Source: Kribbella catacumbae DSM 19601 (GTDB lineage: Bacteria; Actinomycetota; Actinomycetes; Propionibacteriales; Kribbellaceae). Taken from it: a stretch of 50,214 bases of DNA. The DNA is taken from the NCBI RefSeq assembly GCF_000372465.1, contig NZ_AQUZ01000061.1, forward strand, positions 1-50,214, written 5' to 3'. This document shows positions 16,033-24,945 of the stretch, piece after piece. A program made the translations under genes and the position numbers. Under the pieces are notes generated by a model that saw nothing but the letters and a program-made list of their open reading frames with translations, was not told where the DNA came from and ran no database searches. Position 1 is the first letter of the stretch. Each line of letters starts with the position of its first letter.

Positions 16033-16169
16033 TACACTGATTGTGACGGCCCGCCCAGTTCTGCCTCGGGCCGATTGAGTGCACACGCTGCGCTAGCAGT
16101 CGACCACCACGCGCCGCGGCCCAAAGGCTGCGCCGGGCAGGACGACCCCCCGATCTTTTGGAGTACTTC
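16033..16169 (+). promoter_or_regulatory. Leader region of the DEAD-box helicase gene
   Basis: TACACT at 16033-16038 is a fair -10 element, though no good -35 can be assigned. It would give a leader of about 125 bases containing GC-rich segments able to pair. Long leaders are common upstream of cold-induced DEAD-box helicases, but no known riboregulator is recognised here. Confidence 0.3.
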
Positions 16170-17945
16170 ATGGCGGCACGCCGCCCCAGCACCACCACGC
16201 CCAATTCCGTTTCTACCGCGGGACCCGCGCGCGCCCAGGGTGAGGCCCCGGCGCGCCCCCGTCGCCGCCGCCGTACCGGTGCCCCTGGCAACAATCCCGG
16301 TACTGACGGTGCGCGACTGCTTGCTGACAGCAAGCAAGCCGAAAGCTCCGTCGAGGTCGCCCCCGCGGTGATCGACGACAACATCACCTTCGACCAGCTC
16401 GGCGTTCCGGCCGGCCTGGTCAAGGCGCTGGCCACGGCCGGCATCCTCAAGCCGTTCCCGATCCAGGCGGCGACGCTGCCGGACTCGCTGGCCGGCAAGG
16501 ACGTGCTCGGTCGCGGCCGGACCGGTTCCGGCAAGACCTACGCGTTCGTCCTGCCCGTGCTCGCGCGGCTCACCACCAGCACCTCCAAGCGCCGGCCGAA
16601 CCAGCCGCGCGCGCTGATCCTGGCGCCGACGCGTGAGCTCGCGACCCAGATCCAGGCATCGATCACGCCGCTGACCGACGCGCTCGACCTGCGCACGATG
16701 ACGGTCTTCGGTGGCGTCGGGCACGGCCCGCAGATCACCGCGCTGCGTCGCGGCGTCGACATCGTGATCGCCTGCCCGGGCCGGCTCGAGGACCACGTCA
16801 AGGCCGGCCACGCCCGGCTCGACGCGGTCGAGATCACCGTGCTGGACGAGGCCGACCACATGGCCGACCTCGGCTTCCTGCCCGCCGTACGGCGGATCCT
16901 CGAGGCGACTCCGTCGACCACGCAGCGGCTGCTCTTCTCGGCCACGCTGGACGCCGGCGTCGACGTCCTGGTCAAGCGGTTCATGAAGTCGCCGGTGACC
17001 CACAGCGTCGACTCGGCCCAGTCGCCGGTCGCGAAGATGACCCACCACGTGCTGCACGTTCAGGCCGACTCCCGGCTGCCGGTGCTCGTCGACCTGACGG
17101 CGGCACCGGGCCGCACACTCGTCTTCACCAGGACGAAGTACGGCGCCAAGTCGCTCACGAAGAAGCTCATCGCGCAGGGTGTCCCTGCCGTCGAGCTGCA
17201 CGGCAACCTGTCTCAGGGTGCCCGCACGCGAAACCTGGAGGCCTTCTCCGACGGCTCCGCGAAGACGCTGGTCGCGACCGACATCGCGGCCCGGGGTATC
17301 CACGTCGACGACGTCACGCTGGTGATCCACGCGGATCCGCCGATCGAGCACAAGGCCTACCTGCACAGGTCCGGCCGTACTGCGCGCGCCGGGGCCGAGG
17401 GCACCGTCGTCACGCTGATGACCGACGACCAGGTCCGCGACGTCCGGGACCTGACCCGCAAGGCCGGTATCGCCGCGACGGTGACCAAGCTCCGCGTCGG
17501 CGACCCGCTGCTCGCCAAGCTGGCTCCGGGCGAGCGCACCTTCGTTGAGCCGACCCTGAAGCCCGTCACCGAGGAAGACTCGGTACGCCGCGGTGCCGGC
17601 AGTGGCGGCGGTCGTGGTCGCGGCGCCCGTCGTGGCGCCGGCGCTGGATCCGCACAGGGCTCTGGTCGTGGTGCTCGCTCTGCGGGCGGCCGTGGCTCTG
17701 CCGCTGGTGGCGGCTCCGGTAGCGGCCGTGGTGCGAGCGGCGGCGGCCGGGGCGCTGGCTCCGGTGGACAGGGCGGACGGGCGTCTGGCGGAGGCCAGAC
17801 GACCAAGACCCGGTCTCAGGGGCGCGGTGGCTCGGCAGCGCCGAAGACCTACAGCACCACCACACCCGGCGCGAGCACTCGCCCCGCAGGCGCAGCGGCC
17901 TTCTCGGCCGGCACCCGCGCCGGCGGCACCCGACGCGGTCGCTGA
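16170..17945 (+). CDS. DEAD-box RNA helicase with Gly/Arg-rich tail
   Basis: This is an ATP-dependent RNA helicase of 591 residues. All motifs are in place: a Q-motif-like PFPIQAATLPDSLAGKDVLG, Walker A GRTGSGKT, PTRELA, VLDEADHM, SATL, and the C-terminal lobe with FTRTKYGAK, ATDIAARGIHVDD and HRSGRTARAG. The first 70 residues are basic and disordered. The last 115 are Gly/Arg/Ser-rich (RGG-like), suited to RNA binding. GGAG six bases before the ATG at 16170 decides the start over the TTG at 16158. A strong terminator follows. Roles in ribosome assembly or cold adaptation are known for relatives. Confidence 0.95.
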   Translation: MAARRPSTTTPNSVSTAGPARAQGEAPARPRRRRRTGAPGNNPGTDGARLLADSKQAESSVEVAPAVIDDNITFDQLGVPAGLVKALATAGILKPFPIQAATLPDSLAGKDVLGRGRTGSGKTYAFVLPVLARLTTSTSKRRPNQPRALILAPTRELATQIQASITPLTDALDLRTMTVFGGVGHGPQITALRRGVDIVIACPGRLEDHVKAGHARLDAVEITVLDEADHMADLGFLPAVRRILEATPSTTQRLLFSATLDAGVDVLVKRFMKSPVTHSVDSAQSPVAKMTHHVLHVQADSRLPVLVDLTAAPGRTLVFTRTKYGAKSLTKKLIAQGVPAVELHGNLSQGARTRNLEAFSDGSAKTLVATDIAARGIHVDDVTLVIHADPPIEHKAYLHRSGRTARAGAEGTVVTLMTDDQVRDVRDLTRKAGIAATVTKLRVGDPLLAKLAPGERTFVEPTLKPVTEEDSVRRGAGSGGGRGRGARRGAGAGSAQGSGRGARSAGGRGSAAGGGSGSGRGASGGGRGAGSGGQGGRASGGGQTTKTRSQGRGGSAAPKTYSTTTPGASTRPAGAAAFSAGTRAGGTRRGR

Positions 17946-17970
17946 CAAGCGCTAATAGTTGGCTAATCGA

Positions 17971-18001
17971 GGACCCGGTCAGACATCGTCTGACCGGGTC
18001 C
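17971..18001. terminator. Terminator after the helicase gene
   Basis: GGACCCGGTCAGAC (17971-17984) and GTCTGACCGGGTCC (17988-18001) form a perfect 14-bp stem with a 3-base loop, followed by TTCTC. It lies 25 bases after the helicase stop and just before the DUF1304 gene. Confidence 0.88.
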
Positions 18002-18022
18002 TTCTCGCGGTACGGTTCGCGA

Positions 18023-18391
18023 GTGAACACGATCGCTCAGATCTTCGTCGTCCTGGCCGGTGTCTTCCACCTTGCCGTCTTCGCCATGGAGAGCCTGGTC
18101 TTCATGAAGCCGAGCACCTACAAGCGCTTCGGGATCCCGACCGAGGCCGAGGCGACGATCTCCAAGCCGTGGGCCTTCAACCAGGGCTTCTACAACCTGT
18201 TCCTCGCGCTCGGTGCGCTCGGCGGACTCGTTGCCGGGGGCGACAAAGGGCACGCGATCTCGTTGTTCGCGTGTGCCTGCATGGCCGGCGCCGGGGTCGT
18301 GCTGGTCGCGTCGAACCGCCGGATGGCGCAGTCGGCCGCCCTGCAAGCAGGTCCGCCGATCATCGCGCTGGTGCTCGCCGCCGTCCTCTGA
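18023..18391 (+). CDS. DUF1304 membrane protein
   Basis: The 122-residue protein has four membrane segments and family text in order: LAGVFHLAVFAMESLVFMKP, KPWAFNQGFYNLFLALGALG, and a third hydrophobic block around ACMAGAGVVLVAS. This matches the DUF1304 family of small four-helix membrane proteins, whose function is not known. Start is GTG. It is isolated by the helicase terminator upstream and an operator region downstream, so it probably forms its own transcript. Confidence 0.9.
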   Translation: MNTIAQIFVVLAGVFHLAVFAMESLVFMKPSTYKRFGIPTEAEATISKPWAFNQGFYNLFLALGALGGLVAGGDKGHAISLFACACMAGAGVVLVASNRRMAQSAALQAGPPIIALVLAAVL

Positions 18392-18421
18392 AAGATGCTG
18401 CGTCCCCTGAAAGATCAAGGG

Positions 18422-18460
18422 CACTTGAGATCAATAGATTGACTTCAAGTGCACTTGAAG
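18422..18460. promoter_or_regulatory. Operator with 18-bp perfect palindrome upstream of the MFS gene
   Basis: CTTCAAGTGCACTTGAAG at 18443-18460 is a perfect 18-bp palindrome that ends 16 bases before the MFS start codon. Another half-site CACTTGA lies at 18422-18428 and forms a second, widely spaced dyad with TCAAGTG at 18445-18451. The three half-sites suggest cooperative binding of a dimeric repressor such as a TetR or MarR protein. No regulator gene adjoins, so the regulator must act from elsewhere. Confidence 0.75.
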
Positions 18461-18476
18461 CCAGAGGCTGCTCCGC

Positions 18477-19865
18477 ATGACGACTACCGCCGACCTCCCG
18501 GCCGACACCGCGAAAGCACCGAAACCATCCGGCGTGCTCGCGCCGCAGTACCGGGCGCTGACGATCGGGATGGTCGCGCTGATCACCCTGATCGCGTTCG
18601 AGTCCCTGGCCGTCACCACGGCGATGCCGACCGTCGCGCAGGCGCTCAACGGGCTGCCGCTGTACGCGCTGGCCTTCGGTGGACCGCTCGCGTCGAGCGT
18701 GGTCGCGATGGTCGTCTCGGGGACCTGGAGTGACCTGAAAGGACCGGCCCGGCCGCTTTGGTACGGCACCGCCTGGTTCCTGTTCGGCCTGATCCTGGCC
18801 GGCTCCGCGCCGACGATGGAGCTGCTCGTCGCCGGCCGCATCATCCAGGGGTTCGGCGGCGGCCTCGTCACCGTCGCCCTGTACGTCGTCGTCGGTCACC
18901 TCTACCCGCCGGAGCTCCGGCCACGGATCTTCGCCGCGTTCGCGACCGGCTGGGTCGTCCCGTCGATGGTCGGCCCCGCGATCGCCGGGCTGATCGTCGA
19001 GCACACGAGCTGGCGGATCGTGTTTCTCGCAGTACCGGCGCTGGCCATTCCGGCGGCACTGGTGATGCGGCCCGGGCTGGCTCGGGCGAACTCCGAGACT
19101 GTTGAGCGGTCGGGGTCGCTGTGGGATCGGCGGGCGTTGTGGGCAGTCGCGGCGGCTGTTGGCGTTGGCCTGCTCAGCTTCGGCGGGCAGCAGCGCGGGC
19201 TACTTCAACTGACCTTGCTGGCGTTCGGCCTGGCCGGGATCGCTGTCTTCGCGCCGAAGCTGCTGCCCAGAGGGACATTCCGGATCGGCTCGGGACTGCC
19301 CGCGGTCATCGCGTTGCGCGGTCTGGTCGCGGCGGCGGGATTCGGCGCCGAGGTGTTCCTCCCGCTGATGCTGACCCGCGAGCGTGGGCTGTCGCCGTCG
19401 TTCGCCGGGCTGGTGCTGACGGTCAGCGCGCTCTCCTGGACGACGGCCTCGTGGTACCGGGGCCGGCCGAAGCAGCCGTTCTCGCACTCGGTGTTCCTGC
19501 AGGCCGGGATGATCTTGATCGTGCTCGGCATCGTGACCGCGACGCTGACGCTCAACCCGCACGTCCCCGTCATCGTCGGCATCCTCGGCTGGGGACTCAC
19601 CGGGCTCGGGATGGGGACCGTGTTCCCGACGGTCTCGGTGCTGGTGCTCGAGTACTCCAGCCGCGAGGAGCAGGGCACGAACAGCTCAGCCCTGCAGCTC
19701 AGCGACGCGCTGGCCACGGCAACTGTGCTGGCGGTGGGCGGCTCGCTGTTCGCCGCGATCGAGCCGCACTCGGCGACCACGGCGTACCTGACCGCATTCG
19801 GGCTGCCGGCGCTGCTCGCTCTGATCGGCGTTGTGGCGGGTCGCCGGACCGCCCCCACTCAGTAA
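18477..19865 (+). CDS. MFS drug-exporter-like transporter
   Basis: This 462-residue protein has about twelve to fourteen membrane segments. Segment 1 holds ITLIAFESLAVTTAMPTVAQ, motif C-like text typical of the DHA2/EmrB-type group. GRIIQGFGGGLVTVALYVVV is the RxxxGxxxG block of this family, and WVVPSMVGPAIAGLIVEHTS is the antiporter motif. A proton-driven efflux role is therefore likely; the substrate is not known. The palindromic operator directly upstream indicates repression by an inducible regulator. A hairpin terminator follows 18 bases after the stop. Confidence 0.92.
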   Translation: MTTTADLPADTAKAPKPSGVLAPQYRALTIGMVALITLIAFESLAVTTAMPTVAQALNGLPLYALAFGGPLASSVVAMVVSGTWSDLKGPARPLWYGTAWFLFGLILAGSAPTMELLVAGRIIQGFGGGLVTVALYVVVGHLYPPELRPRIFAAFATGWVVPSMVGPAIAGLIVEHTSWRIVFLAVPALAIPAALVMRPGLARANSETVERSGSLWDRRALWAVAAAVGVGLLSFGGQQRGLLQLTLLAFGLAGIAVFAPKLLPRGTFRIGSGLPAVIALRGLVAAAGFGAEVFLPLMLTRERGLSPSFAGLVLTVSALSWTTASWYRGRPKQPFSHSVFLQAGMILIVLGIVTATLTLNPHVPVIVGILGWGLTGLGMGTVFPTVSVLVLEYSSREEQGTNSSALQLSDALATATVLAVGGSLFAAIEPHSATTAYLTAFGLPALLALIGVVAGRRTAPTQ

Positions 19866-19883
19866 GCTCCCAAATCACCTGCT

Positions 19884-19912
19884 GCTCCGGCCATGCTGAG
19901 CGTGGCCGGAGC
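19884..19912. terminator. Hairpin between the MFS gene and convergent lysE-like gene
   Basis: GCTCCGGCCA (19884-19893) pairs perfectly with TGGCCGGAGC (19903-19912) around a 9-base loop. It lies between two convergent genes, where a bidirectional terminator is expected. Confidence 0.8.
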
Positions 19913-19946
19913 CTGCGCAGCCGGCTTTGTGAGTGCTGGCGGTCCG

Positions 19947-20585
19947 CTACTCCTTGGCGCCGGTGACGGCGATGCTGGCGCCGAGGCCGATGATCATCAG
20001 GCCGCCGGTGCCGCCGACCAGTTCGAGCCGGCGCGGTGAGCGGGCGAACCACTCGCGAGCCGTGCCGGCCACCAGCGCCCAGAGGCTGTCCGAGCACAGC
20101 GCGATCAGGATGAAGACCAGGCCGAGCAACAGGATCTGCAGCGAGGCCGGACCCGCGTTCTTGTCCACGAACTGCGGAAGCACGGCCGCGAAGAACACTG
20201 CCGTCTTGGCGTTCGTCAGACCGACCAGGAAGCCCTGCCGGAGCGCCCGGCGGGTGCCGCCCGGCTTCACGCCGCTCGCCATCGCCTCGGCCAGCGACTT
20301 GCGGGTGCGGAAGGCGTGCACCCCGAGATAGACCAGGTACGCCGCGCCCACGAGCTTCACGATCGTGAGAGCGATCGCGCTGGCGGCGATCAGCGCACCG
20401 AGCCCGAGCGCGACGGCGATCAGCATCACCGCCGCACCGGCGGTGTTGCCGAGCATCGTCAGTACCGCCTCGCGACGGCCGACGGCCAGGGCGCGGCCGA
20501 CGATGAACAGCACGCTGGGCCCGGGCACGATGATGATGACCAGGGCGGTGATCGCGAACGCGACCAGATGATGGGTGGACGGCAT
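19947..20585 (-). CDS. LysE/RhtB-type exporter
   Basis: The 212-residue protein starts with a hydrophobic helix and the block IIIVPGPSVLFIVGRALAVG, the PGPxxxxV signature of the RhtB branch, followed by GRREAVLTMLGNTAGAAVML and GFLVGLTNAKTAVFFAAVLP. Six helices are expected. Exporters of this branch act on homoserine, threonine or other neutral amino acids. The start at 20585 is preferred because the frame extended to 20750 adds a basic, non-membrane N-terminus unlike the family. It is a second LysE-superfamily gene in the window but not closely similar to the first. Confidence 0.9.
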   Translation of the reverse strand: MPSTHHLVAFAITALVIIIVPGPSVLFIVGRALAVGRREAVLTMLGNTAGAAVMLIAVALGLGALIAASAIALTIVKLVGAAYLVYLGVHAFRTRKSLAEAMASGVKPGGTRRALRQGFLVGLTNAKTAVFFAAVLPQFVDKNAGPASLQILLLGLVFILIALCSDSLWALVAGTAREWFARSPRRLELVGGTGGLMIIGLGASIAVTGAKE

Positions 20586-20866
20586 CTGTTCAGAGTAGGT
20601 GAGCCCGGTGCCGCGCGCCGGTGAATTCCGCGGTTCGAACGGTCGCTTCAAGCGGGTAGAGGCCGACAGCCCTGCGAATCGAGGGGAATCGCGCCACCGC
20701 TGCGACCTTGCCGAGAGCGACCGAGTGAGCGCATCCTGAGAGAACACCACTCACACGTACCGCTCGGGGGGCCGGGACGCTGCGTGCCGGCGGTGTTCGG
20801 CCGGCGGGGGGACCGGGGTCGCAGAGGCGCCTGGGTCGCTGGTCGCGTTGGGGGGAGGTTTCTGCT
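20586..20866. other. Gap between the lysE-like gene and the injection-system regulator
   Basis: These 281 bases separate two divergent genes and should hold both promoters. The last part, GGGGGAGGTT, is the ribosome binding site of the regulator. The word GAATCG occurs twice ten bases apart (20676 and 20686), but this is too short to call an operator. No small gene is supported. Confidence 0.4.
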
Positions 20867-21778
20867 GTGCTCGAGCTTCGTGTCCACCTGTTCGGGCCGT
20901 TCCAGATCGTGTCGGCCGACCGCGAAGTCGCCGGTTCGATCCTGCGGAAGGCCCAGGAACTCCTGGCACTGGTGCTGCTCGCACCACAACGCAACGTACG
21001 ACGGGAGCTGGCCGCCGAGGTCGTCTGGCCGGATGCCGGACCGGAGGCGTCCCGGAAGGCGATCCGGCAGGCGCTCTGGCAGATTCACCAGGTGACCGAC
21101 ACTGGCGGACCGGCCTGCCAGCGGCTCGTCCTGACCGACGGCGATCTGCTGCGGGTCAATCCGGACCGGCCGCTCTGGACGGACGTCGACGTCTTCGCCG
21201 AGCGGGCCCGGGTCGCTCAGCTGACTCAGGTCGAGGACCTCACCGACGCGGACCTGGCCGCGATGGACCAGGCCAGCGCTCTGTACCGCGGGCCGCTGCT
21301 GACCAGTTGCTACGAAGAGTGGTGTCTGGCTGAGCGTGCCCAGCTGGAGGATCTGCACATCACCTTGCTGGACAAGCTCAGCCGCGGCTGCGAACGGCAC
21401 GGCCGGCTGGAAGCGGCGATCCAGTGGGCGCAGAAGCTGCTGGAGATCGAGCCGGCGCACGAGCGGAGCCATCGCCGGCTGATGCGGCTCTATTACCTGA
21501 CCGACGATCGGACCCGCGCGCTCCGCCAGTTCCGGCGGTGCCAGAAGGTGCTCGCCGACGAACTCGGCGTACGGCCGCAGACCAGAACCGCAGCGCTGGC
21601 GGCGGAGATCGGCGCGGACACCGGGGAACGAGCCGTCCTCGCATCACCTGCGCCGGCGCCACCACTTGCCGCGGCGATCGGCCCGCCCAGCACGCTCGAC
21701 AGCTTCCGAGCTGAGCTGGCCGCGCTTCGCGCGAGTGTGGACGCCATCAGCCACCAGCTCCGCAACACCCCAGCCTGA
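20867..21778 (+). CDS. SARP-type regulator with BTAD domain, probable activator of the injection-system cluster
   Basis: The 303-residue protein has an OmpR-like winged helix at the N-terminus (RVHLFGPFQIVSADREV; then LLALVLLAPQRNVRRELAAE and RKAIRQALWQIHQ). A bacterial transcriptional activation domain follows from about residue 100 to 245 (TDVDVFAERARVAQ; RGCERHGRLEAAIQWAQKLL; RSHRRLMRLYYLTDDRTRAL). The length and two-domain order equal the short SARP activators that switch on secondary-metabolite clusters. It has no ATPase domain. It lies directly upstream of, and co-directional with, the contractile cluster, separated by a hairpin, so a pathway-specific role is a reasonable inference. Confidence 0.88.
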   Translation: MLELRVHLFGPFQIVSADREVAGSILRKAQELLALVLLAPQRNVRRELAAEVVWPDAGPEASRKAIRQALWQIHQVTDTGGPACQRLVLTDGDLLRVNPDRPLWTDVDVFAERARVAQLTQVEDLTDADLAAMDQASALYRGPLLTSCYEEWCLAERAQLEDLHITLLDKLSRGCERHGRLEAAIQWAQKLLEIEPAHERSHRRLMRLYYLTDDRTRALRQFRRCQKVLADELGVRPQTRTAALAAEIGADTGERAVLASPAPAPPLAAAIGPPSTLDSFRAELAALRASVDAISHQLRNTPA

Positions 21779-21843
21779 AGCTCAACCCCGGACGGGCCCG
21801 TCAGCCGCATCCGAGGACTGAGCCAGATTCCGGTTGGGAGACG

Positions 21844-21877
21844 ACCGGCCCGACCCCTTCGCGGGGCGCGGGCCGGT
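21844..21877. terminator. Hairpin between the regulator and the injection-system operon
   Basis: ACCGGCCCG (21844-21852) pairs with CGGGCCGGT (21869-21877), and CCCC/GGGG can extend the stem inside. TTTG follows. It separates the SARP transcript from the cluster, so the cluster probably has its own promoter in the ~140 bases before 22019. Confidence 0.65.
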
Positions 21878-22018
21878 TTGTCGTGTGGGGGCTGAGGCGT
21901 TCGGGAGACGGTGGCGAGACGGGGCGGAGACCGAGGGCCGGTGGAGTGGGGAGGCGGAAGGGCTCGCGGGTGGGCTCGCGAAGGGGGATCGCGGTCCGAT
22001 GAAGCGGCAGCAGGCAGT

Positions 22019-23263
22019 GTGAACGCCGACGGCAGTGGGGGAAGCGGTGGACCGGTCAGCTCGATCGACGACGGCGAGATGTCGGCGCGCTCGTTCGTGG
22101 TCAAGGCCTGGTTCGAGGTGCCCACGGGCGAATCCCCGCAGAGCCGATTGGCCGGCTGGTACGGCTACGTCCACGACACCCGCACCGGAGGGCAGGTGCT
22201 CTGGCGAAGGCCTGCCCACATCACAGAGTTCATCGAGAGGCAGTTGTCCAGTGCCCCGGCGGTCGTGGGTGCCGAAGGTCGTACGAGTGGGCGGCGGTTG
22301 CTGATGGCTGGTCCTACTCTGACCGAAGTGGTGGCCGACATGCTGGCCGTGCTCGGAGCCCGGTTGCCCGCGGCGCTGCCCGCGTTGCCGGAGCCCAACG
22401 TGACCCTGGAGAGGGTCACCGAGAAGCTGGCCGGCCTGGGAAATCAGACCGGCACGGAATCCGCGGCTCTCGGCGTCCGGACCTTGCGGGCCGGCCGGCT
22501 GGATGCCCGGGTCCGATTTCAGCTGTGGGCAGGGTCGGCGCCCTCGGTCGACTCCGCGGTACTGACGCTGCACTCGGACCTGCTGGACGACCGGGAGGAG
22601 TTGCGGTCCGCGGGCTTCCTGCGGTTCAACGTCGCCGACACCCCGCCCGCCGAGGAGTTCGACTCCTTCAGCGCCTGGCGCAAGACCACCAGCTTCGACC
22701 TGCTCTACGAGTACCGGTACGACGACGGCGACGACGCGGACAGCCTGATCGCCCGGATCGAGATGACGACCGATCAGGAGCAGGCGCCGAGTCCCGCGCG
22801 CGAGCAGGAGACCATCACCGACGACCTGGTTCGCTGGGATGACGAGGAGACGCCTGACTTCGTCCTGACCGGTCCCGCGACGATCCGCCGGATCAGCGCC
22901 CTCGTGTTCCAGCCCGGCCCGCCCCTCGGCGGCGCGGTGACGGTACGGCGTACTGACGCCGCCGGGACGCCGCCGGTCGTCCAGCCGGACCTCGCGAACT
23001 TCCTGGTCGCCACCGGACCGGCGGAAGTGACGCTGTCGCCCGGAGTGCTGTTCGCGAGCATCGGCCCCGCCGGTACGTCGCTGACGCTCGGCGACTGGAA
23101 CGTCGACACGGTGCCGGACGAGTACGCCCGGTTCGACCGGGTGCTGGACCCGCCGATCGAGCTGCTGGCGAGGACCGACCGGCTCAGCATCACCTACTCG
23201 GGGCCTGGCCTCGACCAGACCGCCGTGGTCTACCTACGGCTCACGGAGAAGAGGGAGACATGA
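22019..23263 (+). CDS. First protein of the contractile cluster, unknown; possible tail terminator or sheath-associated protein
   Basis: About 414 residues from a GTG at 22019; an ATG at 22079 (MSARSFVVKAWFEVPTGE) is an alternative start. No family is recognised with certainty. The middle part has beta-rich text (SFDLLYEYRYDDGDDADSLI) and the C-terminus again looks like a beta sandwich (TDRLSITYSGPGLDQTAVVY). Tail-terminator proteins often sit directly before the sheath gene in phage tails and injection systems, and this gene overlaps the sheath gene by four bases (ATGA). That assignment is positional only. It has a Gly/Ser-rich N-terminal extension if started at 22019. Confidence 0.65.
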   Translation: MNADGSGGSGGPVSSIDDGEMSARSFVVKAWFEVPTGESPQSRLAGWYGYVHDTRTGGQVLWRRPAHITEFIERQLSSAPAVVGAEGRTSGRRLLMAGPTLTEVVADMLAVLGARLPAALPALPEPNVTLERVTEKLAGLGNQTGTESAALGVRTLRAGRLDARVRFQLWAGSAPSVDSAVLTLHSDLLDDREELRSAGFLRFNVADTPPAEEFDSFSAWRKTTSFDLLYEYRYDDGDDADSLIARIEMTTDQEQAPSPAREQETITDDLVRWDDEETPDFVLTGPATIRRISALVFQPGPPLGGAVTVRRTDAAGTPPVVQPDLANFLVATGPAEVTLSPGVLFASIGPAGTSLTLGDWNVDTVPDEYARFDRVLDPPIELLARTDRLSITYSGPGLDQTAVVYLRLTEKRET

Positions 23264-24930
23264 CCGAAGCAGTTCTGCCCGGCGTACTGATCGAGGTGCG
23301 ACCAGAGGCGCTCATCGTCCCCGGTGCCATCACCGTGGGAAACCTGGGAGTCATCGGCACGGCAGCCAAGGGCCCGGTCGGCGTACCGCAGGTGCTTGGC
23401 AGCTATTCCGATGCGCTCGCCAGGTACGGCAACTATGACCGCTGGGTGGACGGCGCCGCCGGTGAACTCACGCTGACCCGGGCGCTCGAACAGGCCTACA
23501 AGTACGGCGCCACCACGGTCTGGGCAGTCCGGATCGCTGACAACAACGCCGCGCCCGCGGTCGTGGACCTGGCATCAGCTAGTGGCCCCTGCGTCCAGCT
23601 GACGGCGAAGTCGCCCGGTAGCTGGGGCAACGATCTCACCGTCACCGTGTCGACCGCGGATGCCAACGCTCAGGTCCGCAGCGAGGAGGTCGCCGGTACT
23701 CCGCCAACACTCGGCCATGTACCCGTGATCCAGAGCGCGACCACCAGGATCGTCGTACGGCCCGCCGGTGGCGGTGCTGACCAGGTGCCGGGCATCGTCT
23801 ACAACGTCGCGCCCAACCCGACCCAGGTAGGCGTCGACACCACGACCGGCCAGCTCACCTTCGGTACTGCGCCCGGTGCGGGAGACGTCGTTCTCGCCAC
23901 CTACACAGTGGCCAAGTCGGCTGCCCGCAAGGTGACAGTGAAGCTCGGCATCCAGGCGGAAGAGACCTACAACGTCGTCTCGGGCCACGACCTCATCTCG
24001 GACCTGGCGAGCTCCGCGCTCGTGACGGGATCGGTGCCGGCCTCACCGCCCGCTCCAGCGGCGTACCACCCGGATGAGGTCCCAGATGACGTCGCTGCGA
24101 CTCCGCTGGTGGGCGGGGCGAACGGTGCCACCGGTGCCGATCCCCAGACAGGCCTGGATGCTCTGCTCGGAGTAGACGCGCACATCATCGTGGCAGCCGG
24201 GCAGGACCAGAGCTTCGGCGATGACCTCGCTGCACACTGCGCAGCGGCGTCCGGCGACGAGATCAAGCGAGAGCGGATCGCAGTGGTCGGTACTGCGGCT
24301 GCTGCCGACCGGCCGACCTTCCTGTCGGACACGTCGGCGCACAGCCTCAACAGTGACCGCCTGCTGTTCGTCGGGCCGGGCATTGGCACGACAGACCGAT
24401 CGCAGAGCCCGCCGGTGCCCGTAGTACTGCCTGGGACGTACGCCGCTGCCGCGGTGGCCGGCCTGCTGTCATCGCAGCCCGCGCACATCAGCCTGACCAA
24501 CAAGGTGCTCGCGGTCGACAAGCTGGAGCACGACTTCAGCAGTGCCGAACTCAAGCAGCTCGTGCTGAGCCGGGTGCTCACGCTGGAACACCGGCAAGGC
24601 TTCCGGGTCGTGAAGGGCATCACCACCTCGACGAACACCGCGTGGACGCAGATCACCACCCGGCGGATCGTCGACTACGCCAAACTCGGCGTCCGGTCCG
24701 CGGCGACGCCGTACATCGGGCTGCTGAACAACGAACGCGTCCGCGGGGCGCTGCGGGCGACCATCAACGGCTTCCTGGCGTCGATGGTGACCAGCGAGAT
24801 GCTGGTCAGCTACCAGCTCGACGTGCACGCCAGCCGGGACGACGAGATCCGCGGCCGCGCGCTGGTCGACCTCGTCATCCTGCCGACCTTCAGCATCGAC
24901 TTCATCGTCGTCACCATCTTCCTCGGCTAA
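23260..24930 (+). CDS. Contractile tail sheath protein
   Basis: This 556-residue protein forms the outer cylinder that contracts and drives the inner tube. It starts EAVLPGVLIEVRPEAL, the opening strand that interlocks subunits, then carries GVIGTAAKGPVGVPQVLGSY. A block QLTAKSPGSWGNDLTVTVST precedes an inserted domain (about 145-230). The subtilisin-like C-terminal core has NSDRLLFVGPGI and PGTYAAAAVAGLLSSQPAHI, and the final domain has GFRVVKGITTSTNTAW and YIGLLNNERVRGAL. Order and length match phage-tail-sheath C-terminal-domain proteins. Only one sheath gene is present, unlike Afp/PVC-type systems with several. Confidence 0.96.
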   Translation: MTEAVLPGVLIEVRPEALIVPGAITVGNLGVIGTAAKGPVGVPQVLGSYSDALARYGNYDRWVDGAAGELTLTRALEQAYKYGATTVWAVRIADNNAAPAVVDLASASGPCVQLTAKSPGSWGNDLTVTVSTADANAQVRSEEVAGTPPTLGHVPVIQSATTRIVVRPAGGGADQVPGIVYNVAPNPTQVGVDTTTGQLTFGTAPGAGDVVLATYTVAKSAARKVTVKLGIQAEETYNVVSGHDLISDLASSALVTGSVPASPPAPAAYHPDEVPDDVAATPLVGGANGATGADPQTGLDALLGVDAHIIVAAGQDQSFGDDLAAHCAAASGDEIKRERIAVVGTAAAADRPTFLSDTSAHSLNSDRLLFVGPGIGTTDRSQSPPVPVVLPGTYAAAAVAGLLSSQPAHISLTNKVLAVDKLEHDFSSAELKQLVLSRVLTLEHRQGFRVVKGITTSTNTAWTQITTRRIVDYAKLGVRSAATPYIGLLNNERVRGALRATINGFLASMVTSEMLVSYQLDVHASRDDEIRGRALVDLVILPTFSIDFIVVTIFLG

Positions 24931-24945
24931 CGGTAAAGGACAGTC

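Noticed and set aside
15924..17948. Long minus-strand open frame opposite the helicase gene
   Set aside because: Shadow of the DEAD-box helicase; its text is low-complexity and matches no family.
20676..20691. GAATCG direct repeat as a SARP binding site
   Set aside because: Only six bases long and a single pair ten bases apart; chance is a sufficient explanation.
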